This document shows, piece after piece, positions 36,966 through 47,509 of a DNA stretch of 64,000 nt; the stretch's first letter is position 1; every line of letters starts with the position of its first letter. This stretch comes from Saccharothrix sp. Lineage in GTDB: Bacteria > Actinomycetota > Actinomycetes > Mycobacteriales > Pseudonocardiaceae. The notes under the pieces are model-generated. The model made no database searches, was not told the origin of the DNA, and saw only the letters and a list, made by a program, of their open reading frames with translations. Location: contig NZ_JAPSLK010000005.1 in the NCBI RefSeq assembly GCF_031180885.1, forward strand, positions 62,001 through 126,000, given 5' to 3'. A program made the position numbers and the translations under genes.

Positions 36966-38252
36966 TCACTGTGCTGTCGTTTCTTGCCTCGGGCGCAGGG
37001 CCGCCCGACCGCCGACGCTGAGCGCCAGGGCGAGCACCCCGCCGCCGACCGCCACCCACGCCGACCGGGCGAACCCGGCGTCGGCCAGCCGACCACCCAC
37101 CGCCGTGCCCGACGCGATGCCCACCGCACCCGCGCTGGTCAGCCACGAGAACCCCTCCGACAGGGAACCCTTGGGCGCCAACGACTCCAGCAGCGTGCTG
37201 CCGGTGATGAGGGCGGGCGCGATGGCGATGCCCGCCACCACGGCGAGGAAACCCATCATTAGCGGGGAACCGGCGAACGCCAAGGGGACCGCCCCGAGCG
37301 CCAACACCCCGGTCGTGACCGTCAACAGCCGCCTGGGCGGCAGTTTCGCGTCCACCGCCCCGAAGACCACCCCGGCGGCGAGGCTGCCGACCGCCGTCAG
37401 GGACAGGAACACCCCGCCCAGCGCGGGCATCGACCACTCGCGGGCGAACGCGACCATCGTGACGTCGACCGCGCCGAGTTGGAAGCCCATGCCCGCGTAG
37501 GCGACCATCAGCACCCGCACGCCCGGCACACCGATCGCCCGCGGCGGCCGTTCGGCGGTCGGTGCCGGCACCGGCTCGGATTTGCGGTGCAGCGCGACCA
37601 TGACGGACCCCGCCGTGGTCAGCACCGCGCACGCGACCAGCCCGGCCGCCGGGTGCGCGCCGGCCAACGCGGTGACCAGCAGCGGACCGAGCAGGAAGAT
37701 CGTTTCGTCGAGCACGGACTCCAGCGCGAAGGCGGTGCGCAGCAGTCCGTGGTCCACCATCTTCGTCCAGCGAGCCCGCATGAACGACGTGAACGACACC
37801 GAGGCGCACCCGGTGGCCGCCGCTGCCACGACCAGCAGCCACAGCGGTGCGCCGAGCAGGATCGCGACGACCAGGGACGTGATCGCCGCCGCGTGGGCGG
37901 CGCAGGCGGTGAGCAGCACCCGCCGCTGGCTCACCCGGTCCGCGAGCCGACCCAGCGCCGGACTGGCCAGCCCTTGCGCGACGAGCATGGCCGCCGCCAC
38001 CGCACCCGCGTCCCCCAACGACCCGGTGACCGCCGAGATCAACAACAGGCAACTGATCGGCCGCATCGCGATGGGGAACCGACCGACCATGCCCCAGAAT
38101 CCCAACGCGACCGCCCCGGGCTCCCGCAGCAAACGTGAATACGCCCCGAACCCGGAATCGGCCCCCGCCACCACTCCCCCTTTTCCCAGGCGCTCGCAGG
38201 CCGCCTTTCCCACCTCGTTCACGGCCTCTTCGCCCAGGCAGCGGGTCGCCAT
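36966..38252 (-). CDS. MFS exporter of the biosynthetic cluster
   Basis: About 428 residues, twelve hydrophobic segments, with the MFS loop motif (ALGRLADRVSQRRVLL) after helix 2 and a second-half gate (GAVDAKLPPRRLL). It probably exports the product or gives self-resistance. The start is uncertain: ATG 38252, GTG 38222 and ATG 38288 are all in frame. It is transcribed leftward with the cluster and ends 12 nt before the oxygenase start. Confidence 0.8.
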   Translation of the reverse strand: MATRCLGEEAVNEVGKAACERLGKGGVVAGADSGFGAYSRLLREPGAVALGFWGMVGRFPIAMRPISCLLLISAVTGSLGDAGAVAAAMLVAQGLASPALGRLADRVSQRRVLLTACAAHAAAITSLVVAILLGAPLWLLVVAAAATGCASVSFTSFMRARWTKMVDHGLLRTAFALESVLDETIFLLGPLLVTALAGAHPAAGLVACAVLTTAGSVMVALHRKSEPVPAPTAERPPRAIGVPGVRVLMVAYAGMGFQLGAVDVTMVAFAREWSMPALGGVFLSLTAVGSLAAGVVFGAVDAKLPPRRLLTVTTGVLALGAVPLAFAGSPLMMGFLAVVAGIAIAPALITGSTLLESLAPKGSLSEGFSWLTSAGAVGIASGTAVGGRLADAGFARSAWVAVGGGVLALALSVGGRAALRPRQETTAQ

Positions 38253-38337
38253 GTTATGCAGGTCACACTGCGGTGTCAACGCCCGCAAAGGCAGCCCTAC
38301 GGGCGTCCGAACAGCGCACTCCGGAGTGTTTCACCCG

Positions 38338-38395
38338 ATTGCCGGAATGACCGATTCCCGATCACCGGACAAGATCGTCGATCATTCCGGACAAT
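38338..38395. promoter_or_regulatory. Inverted repeat in the divergent MFS/BlaI gap
   Basis: ATTGCCGGAATGA (38338-38350) and TCATTCCGGACAAT (38382-38395) are nearly complementary, with one extra base, flanking about 30 bp. CCGGACAA also occurs twice as a direct repeat inside. It lies between the MFS start and the BlaI-type gene and may be an operator. Confidence 0.45.
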
Positions 38396-38508
38396 CAAAT
38401 TCCGACCCATTCGTCAACCTGCGCCGGTAGGTTTTTCGACGCGCCCGGACACGGCCCGTCCTTGGTGACTCACGCTCGGTAGCATGTGGGACGAGCAAGG
38501 GGGGCGCT

Positions 38509-38862
38509 ATGCATGGACTCGGTGAACTGGAGAGCGCGGTCATGGACGTGCTGTGGGGCGCGTCCGGGACGATGAAGGTCCGCGACGTCCTGGGCCGGTT
38601 GGGGAAGCCGCTCGCGTACACCACGGTCATGACCGTGCTGGACAACCTGCACCGCAAGGGCTGGGTCCAGCGCGAACTCGACGGCAAGGCCTACCGCTAC
38701 GAACCGGCCGTGGGGCGGGCCGAGGCGGCCGCGAACGCGTTGCGCCAGGTCTTATCCACGTCCGGCGACCCCGAAGGCGTGCTGCTGCACTTCGCGCGCA
38801 GCGCCTCCGAACGCGAGACGGAGCTGTTGCGCAAAGCCTTGCCGCGCAAGCGCCGGCGTTAG
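38509..38862 (+). CDS. BlaI/MecI/CopY-family transcriptional repressor
   Basis: 117 residues. Winged helix: LGELESAVMDVLWGASGTMK, then the recognition region AYTTVMTVLDNLHRKGWVQRE, and a dimerising C-terminal helix. Family members repress beta-lactam or copper genes and are inactivated by a membrane sensor protease. No BlaR/MecR gene is nearby. A GGGGGGCG site precedes the ATG. The stop overlaps by 4 bp the stop of the converging TPR-membrane gene. Confidence 0.88.
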   Translation: MHGLGELESAVMDVLWGASGTMKVRDVLGRLGKPLAYTTVMTVLDNLHRKGWVQRELDGKAYRYEPAVGRAEAAANALRQVLSTSGDPEGVLLHFARSASERETELLRKALPRKRRR

Positions 38863-40085
38863 CTCAGCACGGTGAACCAGGTCGCCGCGATGCCGCTGAG
38901 GAACACCATCCCCACGGCCGCGGCCGCCCCACCCGACCCGCCCAACGTGGCCGCGAACGCGAACACCGCCACCGCGGCGGCCACCCAGGACGCGGTCAGC
39001 AGGATGCGCCGGGGCTTCGCGCCGATGGTGTGCGCCGACCCGACCGCCATCGCCCACAACCCCAGTCCGAACGCGAGCCCGAGCAGCCGCGACGGACCCC
39101 CGGCCGTCCCGAGGACCGCCACGACGAGCGCCGCGCCGCCGAACCCGACGAAGGCGAACGTGGCCAGCCGGGCGGCCCGGTTGAGCAGGTGCCGGTCGCG
39201 GGTGCAGAGCAGGACGAGGTTCATCAACGGTTCCAACGTCCAGCTCAACAGCACCAGAGCGACGACCAGTACCAGAAGGACCCGAGCCCAGGTCTGTCCC
39301 TCGAACGGCCGGAGCAGGCGGGTCAGGATGAACGGCAGCAGCAGGAAGCCCCAGCGCAGGGCTTTCGGTTGGGCGTTGAGCCACAGGCTCATCCGCAGCA
39401 GCAGGCCGTAAAGCGGGTTGCGGGACTTGAGGGCGACCGAGAGTCCTTCGCGGATGCCGGTGTCGGTGGGGTCGAGGCGCATCGCGGTGCGGTGGGCGTC
39501 CACGGCTCGGCGGCCACCACCGCGGCGCAGCGCCAGCAGGCCGCGGACCCGGTGCGCGTCGAGGTTCTGCGGGTCGATCCGGAGGGCCTCCCGGACGGCT
39601 TCGTCGGCGTCGTCCAGGCGTTGCAACTCGTAGAGGACGGCGGCTTGGGCAGCGGCGGTGTCGGCGTCACCCGGGTCGAGGGCGCGGGCGCGTTCGGCAC
39701 TGACCAGCGCCTCGGCGTTGCGCTTCTGCGCCAACAGGACGTACGCCTCTTGCATGTGCAGCCCGGCGACCTCGGGCGCCAGCGCCAACCCGCCCCGGAC
39801 CGCGTCCAGTGCGGCTGCGTGCTCACCCAGCCCAGCCAGCGCCGCCGCGAGCGTCGAGTGCGCCAGCACGAACTCCGGCGCAGCCGCCAGCGCTGCCCGG
39901 CTGGCGTCCCGCGCGTCGGCGTACTTCTCCTGCCTCAGCAGTGCCTGCGCAAGCAGGGTGTGCACTCGGGGATCACCCGGGTCCGCCGCGAGCGCCGCCC
40001 GGAACTGAGCCTCGGCTTCCCGCGCCCGCCCGAGGTCGAGCAACACCCGCCCGCGCTGGACCGCGACCTCAGCACCGTCGTCCAT
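38859..40085 (-). CDS. TPR protein with C-terminal membrane domain
   Basis: 408 residues. The first ~210 residues are about six TPR repeats (for example ALAADPGDPRVHTLLAQALL, EYAEALVSAERARALDPGDA). The C-terminal ~200 residues have five or six membrane helices (WGFLLLPFILTRLL, VLLVLVVALVLLSWTL). It is divergent from an AAA+ ATPase that also starts with TPR-like helices, spaced by about 55 bp. The pair probably works together, the TPRs on the cytoplasmic side. Confidence 0.75.
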   Translation of the reverse strand: MDDGAEVAVQRGRVLLDLGRAREAEAQFRAALAADPGDPRVHTLLAQALLRQEKYADARDASRAALAAAPEFVLAHSTLAAALAGLGEHAAALDAVRGGLALAPEVAGLHMQEAYVLLAQKRNAEALVSAERARALDPGDADTAAAQAAVLYELQRLDDADEAVREALRIDPQNLDAHRVRGLLALRRGGGRRAVDAHRTAMRLDPTDTGIREGLSVALKSRNPLYGLLLRMSLWLNAQPKALRWGFLLLPFILTRLLRPFEGQTWARVLLVLVVALVLLSWTLEPLMNLVLLCTRDRHLLNRAARLATFAFVGFGGAALVVAVLGTAGGPSRLLGLAFGLGLWAMAVGSAHTIGAKPRRILLTASWVAAAVAVFAFAATLGGSGGAAAAVGMVFLSGIAATWFTVLS

Positions 40086-40140
40086 CACACCCCCCACGAC
40101 CGGCCCACCCCGGGTGCGCCGTGCCAGTACCCTACGCCGC

Positions 40141-41412
40141 GTGACGGACGACCCGGTGATCCAGGCCCTGCTAGGCGCACTTCACGCGGACCCCGACAAC
40201 CACGCGGTGCGCGAACACGTAGCTCGGCTCCTCCTGGAGGCCGGTCGCCCGGCCGAGGCCTTCGAACAGGCGACCACCGTCCTGGCCGCCGTCCCCGACC
40301 ACGTGGCCGCCCTACGCACCGCCGCCGCTGCCGCCCACGCCATGGGCGACCCCAAGGCCGCTTCCTACACACGCCTAGCCGACGCCCTTGCCCCTTCGCC
40401 CCCGGCCACCCCTTCGCCCTCTGCCGCCCCTCCGTCCCCCGCTCCTCCTCCGGTACGGGCGTCCACCGTGCCCGACACCGCCGACGAGATTTTCCAGCAG
40501 TGGTCGTCCAGCGAGCCCATGACCGAACCGTTGGGCGACATCGGCCCGACCGGCGTGACCCTGGCCGACATCGGCGGCTTGGCGGACGTCAAGAAGCGCC
40601 TGGAACTGTCCTTCCTGGCACCGCTACGCAATCCGGAGCTGAGCCTCCGTTTCGGCAAGTCCTTGCGCGGCGGCCTGCTGCTGTGGGGTCCGCCGGGGTG
40701 CGGGAAGACGATGATCGCGCGGGCGCTGGCCGGTGAGCTGGGTGCGAACTTCTACGAGATCGGCCTGAACGACGTTCTCGACATGTGGATCGGCAGCAGC
40801 GAACGCAACCTCCACAGCATTTTCGACACCGCCCGCCGCAACCGTCCGTGTGTGCTGTTCTTCGACGAGATGGATGCTCTGGGGCAGAAGCGGTCGAACC
40901 TGCGTGGGGGTGGGTCGTCCATGCGGGGTGTGGTGAACCAGATGCTGGCGGAGTTGGACGGGGCGAGCACGGACAACGAGGGCGTGTTCGTACTGGCGGC
41001 GAGCAACCACCCGTGGGACATCGACACAGCGCTGCTCCGCCCAGGCCGTTTCGACCGCAGCGTGCTCGTTTTGCCGCCCGATGTGGAGGCCCGCGAGGCG
41101 ATCTTGGCGTTCCACCTGCGGGGGCGGCCGACCGAGCGGTTGGACCTGGGGAAGATCGCGAAGGCGACGGACGGGATGTCCGGCGCGGATCTCGCGCTGA
41201 TTTGCGAGCAGGCAACGGAGAGCGCGCTGGACGAGACGATGTCGAGCGGGCGGCACTCGCCGATCACGCAGCGGCACCTTCAGGAGGCGGCGAGGTCGGT
41301 GCGGCCGAGCATCGGCGAGTGGATGGAAACCGCGCGCAACTACGCGCTGTACGGCAACGACGCCGGCGCCTACGACGAACTGGCCGCATACCTCAAGAAA
41401 CGCCGCCGCTGA
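40141..41412 (+). CDS. TPR-AAA+ ATPase (VPS4/katanin-like core)
   Basis: 423 residues from GTG 40141. TPR-like helices (about 1-75: VIQALLGALHADPDNHAVRE...) and a Pro-rich linker precede a single AAA module: Walker A GPPGCGKT (about 185), Walker B VLFFDEMD (about 240), SRH with DTALLRPGRFDR (about 300). The Arg-rich end is RKRR-like. The architecture resembles remodelling AAA ATPases. It is divergent from the TPR-membrane gene. Confidence 0.82.
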   Translation: MTDDPVIQALLGALHADPDNHAVREHVARLLLEAGRPAEAFEQATTVLAAVPDHVAALRTAAAAAHAMGDPKAASYTRLADALAPSPPATPSPSAAPPSPAPPPVRASTVPDTADEIFQQWSSSEPMTEPLGDIGPTGVTLADIGGLADVKKRLELSFLAPLRNPELSLRFGKSLRGGLLLWGPPGCGKTMIARALAGELGANFYEIGLNDVLDMWIGSSERNLHSIFDTARRNRPCVLFFDEMDALGQKRSNLRGGGSSMRGVVNQMLAELDGASTDNEGVFVLAASNHPWDIDTALLRPGRFDRSVLVLPPDVEAREAILAFHLRGRPTERLDLGKIAKATDGMSGADLALICEQATESALDETMSSGRHSPITQRHLQEAARSVRPSIGEWMETARNYALYGNDAGAYDELAAYLKKRRR

Positions 41413-41529
41413 GCCACGATCGTCCCGCCATCACGTGGCCAGTCTGCGGCGCAGGAAAACGCCCGTGTCCGGGCAACAGCGCGGACACCTTCGGGGGATC
41501 CGGGTGCCTGTCCACCGGTCCGGCGAACG

Positions 41530-42249
41530 TCAGCTCGGGGCCCGACCCCGTGGGGCCGGGTTGCCGATGTCGACGCGGTGGTCCGCGAGGACGTGCAGCC
41601 GCAGCGGCTGCACGCGCTCGGCCGCGGCGGACAGCCTCATCGGGTAGACCGGGGCGTCGGTCTCGAACTCCACCCGCATGGGCGGTAGCCCGTCCGCGAG
41701 GCTGCCCGACGACGGTGCCAGGCGCACCGCCACCACCAGCCGGTTCTCCGCGAGGTACGGGGTGAGCGCGCCGCCCAGGGCGGTGGGCAGCGTGAACCCG
41801 TGGTCACCCGGCCACCGCTGGACGGCCGTCGAGTCGGTGCCCGCGAGCTGGGCGACCTCGTAGGGCCCGACCTCGACGTGGTCCACGACGGTGGCCCCAC
41901 CCCGCTCCGGCGGCGCGGCCCCGCTCCCGTCCCCGTCCACGACGACCTGGCGCTTGCGGACCTCCGGCCGGCTGATCAGGTCCAACTCGGCGAACAACCC
42001 GCCGTCCGCGACCTCGAACCGGGCCCGCGCGGGCACCGGCACGAGGAAGTCGGCCTGCGAGGCGTCCGAGCGGGCGTCGACGGACAACGTGATCGCCTCG
42101 GTGCGCCCGTCCAGCTCGACCAGCGCCGTCTCCTGCTGGGCTTGGAGCTTCTCGTTCGCCACGATCGCGCCACACGCACAGGCGTCCGACACCGCCGGTC
42201 CGGCCGTGCCGAACACGGCGACCAGGGCGAGGACGACCATGATCCGCAT
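41530..42249 (-). CDS. Secreted DUF2330-type protein
   Basis: 239 residues from ATG 42249. A signal peptide (MRIMVVLALVAVFGTAGPAVS) precedes CACGAIVAN with two cysteines, a start I associate with DUF2330 proteins. The rest is beta-rich and extracytoplasmic. No catalytic motif is known. It ends convergently with the AAA+ gene, 117 bp apart, in which I see no gene. Confidence 0.65.
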   Translation of the reverse strand: MRIMVVLALVAVFGTAGPAVSDACACGAIVANEKLQAQQETALVELDGRTEAITLSVDARSDASQADFLVPVPARARFEVADGGLFAELDLISRPEVRKRQVVVDGDGSGAAPPERGGATVVDHVEVGPYEVAQLAGTDSTAVQRWPGDHGFTLPTALGGALTPYLAENRLVVAVRLAPSSGSLADGLPPMRVEFETDAPVYPMRLSAAAERVQPLRLHVLADHRVDIGNPAPRGRAPS

Positions 42250-42271
42250 GGCGCTTGTGACGCTCCGAGCC

Positions 42272-42613
42272 TCACTCGGGTTCCCGCTCCCCCATCCCGA
42301 GCCGCCGGTGCAACTCCGCGACCAGCACCTCGTCACTGATCGACGTGGCATCCCGCAACGGCCGGGCGTCCGCCTCGTCCTGGGTCAACAACCCGGCCGC
42401 CACCAACACCTCCAGGATCGGCACCTCGAACAGGTGTGCCAACGCCCGAGCGGTTTCCAGACTCACCGACCTCCCCCGCCGCCAGTCGGTGAGCCGGCTG
42501 CGGTGCACACCGACGGCACGCACGAGATCACTGGTGCTCAACCCGCTCCTTTCCATGCTGGCTTCGAGGTACTTCCAGAACGGCGACGCCGACCGACGGC
42601 GGGACTTGACCAT
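42272..42613 (-). CDS. XRE-family DNA-binding protein
   Basis: 113 residues. The helix-turn-helix is at about residues 22-60 (LSTSDLVRAVGVHRSRLTDWRRGRSV). A further helical part follows. It stands alone; upstream, GCGCACACC and GGTGATGCGC at 42629-42651 form an imperfect inverted repeat and may be its operator. Confidence 0.8.
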   Translation of the reverse strand: MVKSRRRSASPFWKYLEASMERSGLSTSDLVRAVGVHRSRLTDWRRGRSVSLETARALAHLFEVPILEVLVAAGLLTQDEADARPLRDATSISDEVLVAELHRRLGMGEREPE

Positions 42614-42758
42614 GCCGTCATGCTAGTTGCGCACACCAAACGGGTGATGCGCCAGACGCCCGCGCGGGCGCGGCGGTCGAACCGTCGGGGTTGGATCGGT
42701 CTGGACACCGCTGTCGATCAGATGGCCGGTAGCCATGTCGAGCTGACAACATGGTTCC

Positions 42759-43202
42759 GTGGGTGCAGTGGATCTCGGTGAGTTCGCCGTGCGCCGCGCG
42801 GATGAGTCGGATGTGGAGAAGCTGGTCGGAATCGACTCGGTCGCGGCCGAGGGTGACGGCCGGCGGCGGGCGAGCATCCGGCGGTGGTGCCGGGAAGGCC
42901 TGGTGACCGTGGCCGAGGGCACGTCCGGGCCCGTGGGCTACTGCGTGGTGGAGTACACCTTCTTCGAACAGGGCTTCGTCACGATGCTCATGGTGGCACC
43001 CGGCGCCCGTGGCCGAGGCGTCGGCGCGCGTCTGCTCGAGTCCGCCGAGCGTTCCCGCACCGCTCCGAAGCTGTTCACCTCGACCAACGTGTCCAACCAG
43101 CCGATGCAGCGACTGCTCCAGCGCGCGGGGTGGAACCCGGTCGGCCTGCTCCACGGCCTGGACGAGGGCGACCCCGAGTTGTTCTACCTGTGCCCGCGAT
43201 GA
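42759..43202 (+). CDS. GNAT-family acetyltransferase
   Basis: 147 residues from GTG 42759. The GNAT core is complete: strand VGYCVVEYTFFEQGFVTMLMV, then the acetyl-CoA loop ARGRGVGARLLE (Q/RxxGxG/A type) and a C-terminal motif ending FYLCPR. The substrate is unknown. It is divergent from the XRE gene. Confidence 0.85.
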   Translation: MGAVDLGEFAVRRADESDVEKLVGIDSVAAEGDGRRRASIRRWCREGLVTVAEGTSGPVGYCVVEYTFFEQGFVTMLMVAPGARGRGVGARLLESAERSRTAPKLFTSTNVSNQPMQRLLQRAGWNPVGLLHGLDEGDPELFYLCPR

Positions 43203-43228
43203 GGGAAACCTGCGGCACCGGCCTTCGA

Positions 43229-43252
43229 GGAGGAACGCGTTTCGCGCTCTAA
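43229..43252. repeat. Dispersed GAGGAGGAACGCGYTTCGCGCTC element, copy 2
   Basis: The stretch matches 22393-22417 nearly base for base (one C/T change within the AACGCG[C/T]TTCGCGCTC core), which lies 21 kb away in the repeat-rich gap. Both sit right after the end of a gene. It contains a small GCG...CGC hairpin. Confidence 0.65.
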
Positions 43253-43978
43253 GCGTCGACGGTCACCCGAGGACGTTCGACCTCCACCGTCCCCGTCAAC
43301 GCCGTCCCCTCGACGTCCAGCTCCGGCAACCACCGCAACCACTTCGGCAGCCACCAAGCGCTCTCCCCCAACAGCGCCAACGCCGCCGGCACCACGACCA
43401 TCCGGATCACGAACACATCCACGAGGATCCCGATCGCCAACGCGAACGCGATCGACTTCATGGTCGCCTCACCCTACGGCACGAACCCGGCGAACACCGA
43501 CAACATGATCAACGCCGCCGCGACCACCACCGGCGCGGCCTGCCGGAACCCGGTCCTGATGGCCTCACGCGGCTCCACACCCCGGTGGTGGGCCTCATGC
43601 ATCCGGGACACCAGGAACACCTGGTAGTCCATCGCCAACCCGAACAAGATCCCGATGACGATGATCGGCGTGAGGCTGATCAACGGCCCGGTCGTGTCCA
43701 AGTTGACCGCATCCGCCAACCACCCCCACTGGAACACCGCCACCGTAGCCCCCAGCGACGTCCCCACGGTGAGCAGGAACCCCAGCACACCCACCAACGG
43801 AACCAGCAACGACCGGAACACCAGCACCAACAACACCAGCGCCGGCCCCACGGCCACCCGCTCCCGCACCGCACTCGTCGGCAAGGTGCGCTGCCGCCGC
43901 GGCAACGCACCTGCCGGTACCGGTTGATGATGAACAGCGCGTAGTCGATGCCGACCGCCAACTTCAGCATGGTGGCCA
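43249..43978 (-). pseudogene. MMPL-family lipid transporter, deleted and stopped
   Basis: Read leftward, LATMLKLAVGIDYALFIINRYR belongs to the first transmembrane half of an MMPL protein. It is followed, in another frame, by the second half (FRSLLVPLVGVLGFLLTVG, then MDYQVFLVSRMHEAH). Several hundred residues between them are gone. At 43474-43476 an in-frame TAG interrupts the last part, which resumes at MKSIAFALAIGILVDVFVIRM. The gene cannot make a working exporter. Its 5' end abuts a broken FAH gene. Confidence 0.85.
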
Positions 43979-43982
43979 GGAA

Positions 43983-44330
43983 CGGCTTGCGCTCGTCACC
44001 TACGCCGCCGCTGACGGCGACCGGATCGGCGTGCTCGACCTCGATTTGGTCCGCGCCCTCCCGAAGGGAACCGCCCTCCTCGACGTCCTCGACCGGTTAC
44101 CGGAGATCGGCGCCCGCGCCCTGGCCGCGCCGGACGAGGTGGTCGCGCTCGCCGAAGCCCGCCTGAAAGCGCCGATCCCACGCCCGCCGCCCACCCGGGA
44201 CTGCCTGTGCTTCCTCGACCACATGCGGAACTGACGTCGAGCACTCGGCCAGGAGTCCACTTTGGACGACGTCTGGTACCGCGTCCCGGCGTTCTACTTC
44301 GCCAACCCGGCCTCGGTGCGGCGGGCACCG
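43983..44330 (+). pseudogene. Fumarylacetoacetate hydrolase-family gene, truncated
   Basis: The frame RLALVTYAAADGDRIGVLDL starts without an ATG. It runs to CLCFLDHMRN, where TGA at 44232-44234 replaces an expected Cys or other codon. The same frame continues with RRALGQESTLDDVWYRVPAF and YFANPASV before it is cut at about 44330. The metal-binding catalytic half is missing. Confidence 0.82.
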
Positions 44331-44333
44331 CGG

Positions 44334-44475
44334 CCAGATTGCCGTGCTGGTCAAGCCCAACAGCCTCTTCGGGCGGGCTTACATGGCCGCGATCCGGCCG
44401 TTGCGGCACCAGGTCGTCGACCCCGCGCTGATCCGCATGATCGGGCGCGGCTGGCAGCAGAGTAGCAAGCGGTGA
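44334..44475 (+). pseudogene. DUF2867-type gene, C-terminal fragment
   Basis: The frame QIAVLVKPNSLFGRAYMAAI continues with RPLRHQVVDPALIRMIGRGW and a stop at 44473-44475. This is the end of a DUF2867/SDR-like protein; the N-terminal part is replaced by the FAH remnant. Its stop overlaps the GTG of the next remnant, so the two were once an operon. Confidence 0.75.
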
Positions 44476-44778
44476 AGTACGGGATGGTCGCGTTCACTAC
44501 CCGCACCCCGCCCACCGCGAGGCCTTCCTGGTCCGCGTCCGGCAGGTCGCCGACGTGTTGTCCGGCAGGTCGCCGACGTGTTCCGGGCGGTGCCGGGGTG
44601 CCTGTCGGCGGAGGGGTGGTGGGCGCCCGCGAGCGGCGCGGTGGTGTCGGTCGTGCAGTGGGAGTCGTAGGAGGCGTTCCAGGCGGGGTTCGCGGCCGTG
44701 CAGGCGGCGGACGTGGATGTCGCCTTCGATGACCGGGAGTCCAAGCCGCGCGAGATCCACCGGTTGGTGTCGGCGTGA
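44472..44778 (+). pseudogene. Antibiotic-biosynthesis-monooxygenase-like gene, three lesions
   Basis: Starting at GTG 44472 the intact protein would be about 95 residues, ending VDVAFDDRESKPREIHRLVSA. Three lesions are visible: a missing base near 44496, a 23-bp tandem duplication (44537-44582) and an in-frame TAG at 44668-44670. The family is small dimeric heme-like or quinone-forming monooxygenases. Confidence 0.75.
44537..44582 (+). repeat. 23-bp perfect tandem duplication
   Basis: Two identical 23-bp copies (44537-44559 and 44560-44582), starting GTCCGGCAGGTCGCC, lie inside the ABM-like pseudogene. The length is not a multiple of three and breaks its frame. Confidence 0.9.
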
Positions 44779-44820
44779 CCAGGTGGCCCTGGCGGATCGG
44801 TCACCCGGTCGAGCCTGACC

Positions 44821-44841
44821 GCGTGCACCGCCTCCCGTGAG

Positions 44842-44852
<11 letters not shown>
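44821..44852 (-). terminator. Strong hairpin after argG
   Basis: GCGTGCACCGCCT (44821-44833) and AGGCGGTGCACGC (44840-44852) are perfectly complementary over 13 bp around a 6-nt loop, just downstream of the argG stop. Confidence 0.75.
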
Positions 44853-46745
<1,893 letters not shown>

Positions 46746-46760
46746 ACAAATTCGTGTGGC

Positions 46761-47050
46761 TCAGGTCATGAACACGACCGGCACTTCGTTGTCGACGACG
46801 ATCCGTCCGAGCAGGTCGGCCAGGGTCTCCCGTTCGGCGGGGTCGACGGTGGCGGGCAGGAGGTGGATCCGGCGGCAGGTCTCGGCGTAGAAGTCCTCGG
46901 CGAGCTTGCGGCCCTCTGGGGTGAGGCTGACGTGCACACCCCTGGCGTCCTGCGGGTCTTGCTCCCGGCGGACGAGGCCGTTGCGCTCGGTGCGGTCGAC
47001 GAGGCCGGTGACGCTGGACTTGGCGAGCCGGAGGACCTGGCCGAGTTCAC
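46761..47050 (-). pseudogene. MarR-family regulator lacking its 5' part
   Basis: Read leftward, ELGQVLRLAKSSVTGLVDRT continues with ERNGLVRREQDPQDARGVHV, the recognition helix and wing of a MarR protein, through to FMT and a stop at 46761. The N-terminal helices are missing; the frame upstream runs antisense into the oxidoreductase fragment. Confidence 0.8.
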
Positions 47051-47498
47051 CGCCGGCGACATCACCGCCGACATCTGGTTCCGCGCCCACGGGGTCCGGG
47101 TCAACAGCGGCTACCTCGCCGACGGCCGGCTCACCACCCCCGGCCCGCGCGGCACCGTCGCCGTCACCGGCACGCTCAACGTCGTCGGCTACGACCACGT
47201 CCACGCGCTGGGCGACCTCACCGACCTGCCCGAGGCCAAGATGGCCGGGTACGCGATGCGGCACGCCGAGGTCGTCGCCGCCAACATCACCGCCCGCCTG
47301 CGCGGCGAGGAGCCGACCCGGACCTACGAGGCCGCGCCGCACCCGATGATCCTGCTGCCGCTGGGCCCGCGCGGCGGTGTCGGACAGTTCCCGTCGCCCG
47401 AGGGACCCGTCGTGGTCCCGGTCGGGACGGTGGTCGAGTACAAGGGCGCCGACCTGTTCACCAGCCGTTTCGCCGCGCGGTTCGGCATCGAGCGTTGA
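47046..47498 (+). pseudogene. FAD-dependent NAD(P)H oxidoreductase, C-terminal fragment
   Basis: The frame FTAGDITADIWFRAHGVRVN, then GYDHVHALGDLTDLPEAKMAG (the FAD-binding GD loop) and the end SRFAARFGIER are the last ~150 residues of a pyridine-nucleotide-disulphide or AIF-type reductase. The FAD- and NADH-binding N-terminal domains are gone. Its broken 5' end meets the broken 5' end of the MarR gene. The stop lies 11 bp before the next gene. Confidence 0.82.
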
Positions 47499-47509
47499 GG
47501 GGCACGACC

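Noticed and set aside
38553-40736. Long rightward frame opposite the TPR-membrane gene
   Set aside because: It is rich in Arg, Gln and Pro and antisense to clear TPR repeats.
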